This document shows, piece by piece, positions 61,804 to 64,000 of a DNA stretch of 64,000 nt (positions within the stretch are counted from its first letter, which is position 1; every line of letters begins with the position of its first letter). The stretch comes from Streptomyces sp. Ru71. Lineage in GTDB: Bacteria; Actinomycetota; Actinomycetes; Streptomycetales; Streptomycetaceae. The DNA is taken from contig NZ_PQSS01000016.1 of NCBI RefSeq assembly GCF_002920535.1, positions 56,911-120,910 of the forward strand, written 5' to 3'. Position numbers and translations under genes: made by a program. The notes beneath the pieces are model-generated. The model ran no database searches. It was not told the origin of the DNA and saw only the letters and a program-made list of their open reading frames with translations.

Positions 61804-62991
61804 CTACGCGGCCAACTCCCGCTCCAGGGGCGTGCGGAATCTCGGCGTCACCCGGGTCGTGCCGACCCAGCCCCGCAGCCGCTGCGCCTCCGCCGCGATC
61901 GCCGCCTCCGCCTCGCGGCCCACGCCGTCCTTCTCCAGCAGCCGCCACACGATCTCCCCGTCCGGCCGCTGGGCCCAGCCGCCCACCACCCGGCCGTCCC
62001 ACCACACCGTCGGCCCGACATTGCCGCTGCGGTCGAACAGCGCCGGGCGCAGACCGGGCGAGAGATACCAGTCCCGCTGCTGCCACCCCATCGCCGTCGG
62101 GTCCAGCGCCGGCAGCAGGGCCGCCCACGGCTCCACCGGGCCCTCGCCGAACGGCTCCTCGTCGCCGTCGACGACGTACCCGCCGCCCTCGTCCAGGGCC
62201 ACCTCCCGCGCCCCGATCGCGGCGAGCGCCCGCCGCACCTCCGTCACCCGCCAGCCCGTCCACCACTTCAGGTCGGCCTCCGTGGCCGGGCCGCACGCCG
62301 CCAGCCAGCGGCGCAGCAGCTCCGCCTGCGCCCCGGCGACGTCGAGCTCGGGATGCTCGGGGGCCGGGGCCCAGCGGAACTGGCTCGACGTCCAGGAGCC
62401 GAGCGGCCGGCCCCGGACCACCTTGCCCTCCACACCCAGCACCCGCAGCAGGCGGGAGGAGACCGTGTGGACCCCCTCGTAGCTCTTGCCGGGCGCGTAG
62501 ACGAACTGCTCTCTCAGCCGCGGCTCGTCCTCGGCGAGCTCGGTCGCCGTGGCCTGGCCCCGCCGGGCCAGCGCGGCCAGCGTCGACTCCTCGACCTCCT
62601 TCAGCCACGCCGCGTCCGGGGCGCCCGCCGCCGCCATGGCCTTCAGCAGCGAGGCCCGCTCCCGGGCGGCCACCGCCAGACCGGTCGAGGCGTGCACGAC
62701 GGCCGTCAGCGCCGTCGGGAACACGAACACGGTGTGCCGCATCCCGTGCATCCGCACCAGCGACCGTTCCTCGTACAGCGCCCGGTCCGTCTCCGCCACC
62801 GTGACCGCCGGATCCGCCAGCCGGGCGCCCACCGCGAGATACACCGTCGCCGGGTCCGTGCCGTGCAGTGCGACCAGCGCGTCGGCCACCTCCTGCGGCC
62901 CACCGGCGCGCGCCGCCCCCGCCAGCCGGTGCCGCACCGCGAGCCGCGCCCGCCGCTCCGCCACGCCGATGTGCCGTGCCTGCCCGCCCAT
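61804..62991 (-). CDS. Winged-helix DNA-binding (HTH_42, AlkZ-like) protein
   Basis: 395 residues. Tandem winged-helix architecture of the HTH_42 family, which includes the DNA glycosylase AlkZ (azinomycin resistance) and AlkX/YcaQ. Segments are HRLAGAARAGGPQEVADALVALHGTDP, SLVRMHGMRHTVFVFP, GKSYEGVHTVSSRLLR and TAMGWQQRDWYLSPG. The catalytic Gln-x-Gln of AlkZ falls where this protein has HGTD, so activity is uncertain. The ATG at 62991 has GGAGG four bases upstream; 63030 is an alternative. Confidence 0.8.
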   Translation of the reverse strand: MGGQARHIGVAERRARLAVRHRLAGAARAGGPQEVADALVALHGTDPATVYLAVGARLADPAVTVAETDRALYEERSLVRMHGMRHTVFVFPTALTAVVHASTGLAVAARERASLLKAMAAAGAPDAAWLKEVEESTLAALARRGQATATELAEDEPRLREQFVYAPGKSYEGVHTVSSRLLRVLGVEGKVVRGRPLGSWTSSQFRWAPAPEHPELDVAGAQAELLRRWLAACGPATEADLKWWTGWRVTEVRRALAAIGAREVALDEGGGYVVDGDEEPFGEGPVEPWAALLPALDPTAMGWQQRDWYLSPGLRPALFDRSGNVGPTVWWDGRVVGGWAQRPDGEIVWRLLEKDGVGREAEAAIAAEAQRLRGWVGTTRVTPRFRTPLERELAA

Positions 62992-63086
62992 GTCGCCTCC
63001 GTCCGTCCCCACCGGGTGCTCCTGATCCATCTTCCAGGACCCCACTGACAACGGCTCCCGAACGGCACCGCGCACGGACGGCGCCG

Positions 63087-64000
63087 TCAGCCGTAGCGCT
63101 CCAACAGCCCCTCGGCATACGCCTCCAGCCGCCCGCCCAGCACCTCGGGCGTCAGGTCCGCGCGGCCCAGCTCACGCCACGGGCCGGCGAGCTTCGCCGC
63201 GTCCGGCGCGTAGGCCAGGGCGTCCAGCAGCCGCCAGTACAGGTGGTCGGCGCCGTCGGCCAGCCGGCGCCCGCCGTGGGCCTCGTACCGCTGCCGGAAG
63301 CCGAGCCCGTGCTCCGGGCCGTGCAGCAGCGCCAGCGCGGTGGAGCAGTGCGCCACGTCCAGGTCGGCCGGACCCCACGACGTCTCCACCCAGTCCACCA
63401 CCCCGCTGATCCGCAGGTCCGCGCCCGAGCCGCTGAACAGCACGTTCCCGGGATGGAAGTCCCGGTGCAGAAAGCAGCCCTCGTAGGCCGGCGGCTCCCG
63501 GCGCAGCACGTCCACCGCCCGCTCCCACAGCGCGCCCGGCGCGGTGCGCACCCGATCGGCCGACGTCCACGGCTCCCAGCGGCGGGGCCGCTCGGCCGGC
63601 ACCACCCGGTGGATGCGCACCAGCTGCGCGGCCAGCAGGTCCAGGCGCCGGTCGAGCTCCTCCTCGTCGCCGGCGTCGATGCGGACCCGGCCCGGCAGCA
63701 GCGTCATCAGCAGCGACGGGTGGTCGCAGTGCTCGGCGCCCGCGTCCACGGCGACCGGTTCGGGAACGGGGATGCCGTCCTCGCCGGCGAGCAGCGCGAG
63801 CACGGACGCCTCCCGGGTCAGCAGTCCCCGGGCGTGGCGGCGGTAGAAGGGCTTGACGAAGCTGCGCAGCACCAGGGCGCCGCCGTCGTCGAGGGTCAGC
63901 CGGCGCATCTGGGAACTCCAGCCGCCGCGCAGCAGGCGCGCGCCGGTGACCATGCGCTCCTGGGGCAGCTGCTTGGCGACCCAGGCCCGGGTCGCCGTCC
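63087..64000 (-). CDS. Aminoglycoside phosphotransferase-family kinase, N-terminus beyond window
   Basis: The frame is open to the right edge, so the start is missing. APH/choline-kinase fold: LVLRSF Lys-strand region, catalytic HRDFHPGNVLF (Brenner motif) and VVDWVETSWGPADLDVAHC (DFG-equivalent Asp). About 304 residues present, close to complete. Substrate unknown; Streptomyces have many such kinases. Convergent position relative to none; the HTH_42 gene lies downstream on the same strand, 95 bp away. Confidence 0.85.
   Translation of the reverse strand, partial: TATRAWVAKQLPQERMVTGARLLRGGWSSQMRRLTLDDGGALVLRSFVKPFYRRHARGLLTREASVLALLAGEDGIPVPEPVAVDAGAEHCDHPSLLMTLLPGRVRIDAGDEEELDRRLDLLAAQLVRIHRVVPAERPRRWEPWTSADRVRTAPGALWERAVDVLRREPPAYEGCFLHRDFHPGNVLFSGSGADLRISGVVDWVETSWGPADLDVAHCSTALALLHGPEHGLGFRQRYEAHGGRRLADGADHLYWRLLDALAYAPDAAKLAGPWRELGRADLTPEVLGGRLEAYAEGLLERYG

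Overview
The window is high-GC actinobacterial chromosome, almost certainly from a Streptomyces species. Third-position GC is extreme, starts are GTG or ATG with strong GGAGG-type sites, and gene content and order (nadE, glnA2, glnE, malR-malEFG-aglA, a 1,800-residue amylopullulanase, glnII) match what I remember of the S. coelicolor core region around SCO2210-SCO2241. No database was searched. No rRNA, tRNA or CRISPR array was seen.

Layout. 1-9870 is core: the end of an MFS gene, nadE, a secreted S53 protease, a DUF3105-DUF305 pair, an nsrR-hmp nitric oxide module with a recognisable operator, and the glutamine-synthetase-like glnA2. 9782-20866 is an integrated mobile element of about 11 kb (actinomycete integrative and conjugative element type) lodged in the 3' end of glnA2. 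20869-64000 is core again: a small secreted protein, a phosphoesterase-MFS-propeller operon, a VOC protein, glnE, a PAP2 phosphatase, the maltose/starch block (malR, malEFG, aglA, alpha-amylase, amylopullulanase), a diiron-protein/ferredoxin-reductase/TetR group, a membrane-anchored sigma-like protein, two related secreted proteins with Gln/Gly-rich linkers, glnII with a possible GlnR box, a MarR/hydrolase pair, and several smaller genes.

The element. An 87-bp imperfect direct repeat bounds it: the last 29 codons of glnA2 occur at 9782-9868 and again at 20780-20866. The three sense-codon differences are silent, so the element brings its own replacement C-terminus for the enzyme. Inside are a tyrosine integrase and Xis, an iteron-like cluster of GTGACGCA, a RepPP-type prim-pol with a partner ATPase, a C5 cytosine methyltransferase, an Spd-like membrane protein, an FtsK-type Tra with a run of CCTCCCTG repeats at its 3' end (candidate clt), and an XRE regulator. 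Five transfer, excision or replication genes carry six single-base indels, whereas I saw none in the core genes, so the element looks decayed in place. Three lower-GC cargo genes are intact: two small single-pass membrane proteins and a 439-residue coiled-coil protein with a PD-(D/E)XK-like nuclease signature, the best candidate here for an undescribed (possibly defence) function.

How genes work together. The mal genes import maltose or maltodextrin and hydrolyse it inside the cell, while the amylase and amylopullulanase degrade starch outside. CTTGCA-type operators lie before malR, malE, the amylase and the amylopullulanase. glnE (GS adenylyltransferase), glnII and glnA2 form a nitrogen-assimilation theme. 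nsrR and hmp form a self-contained NO sensing and detoxification unit.
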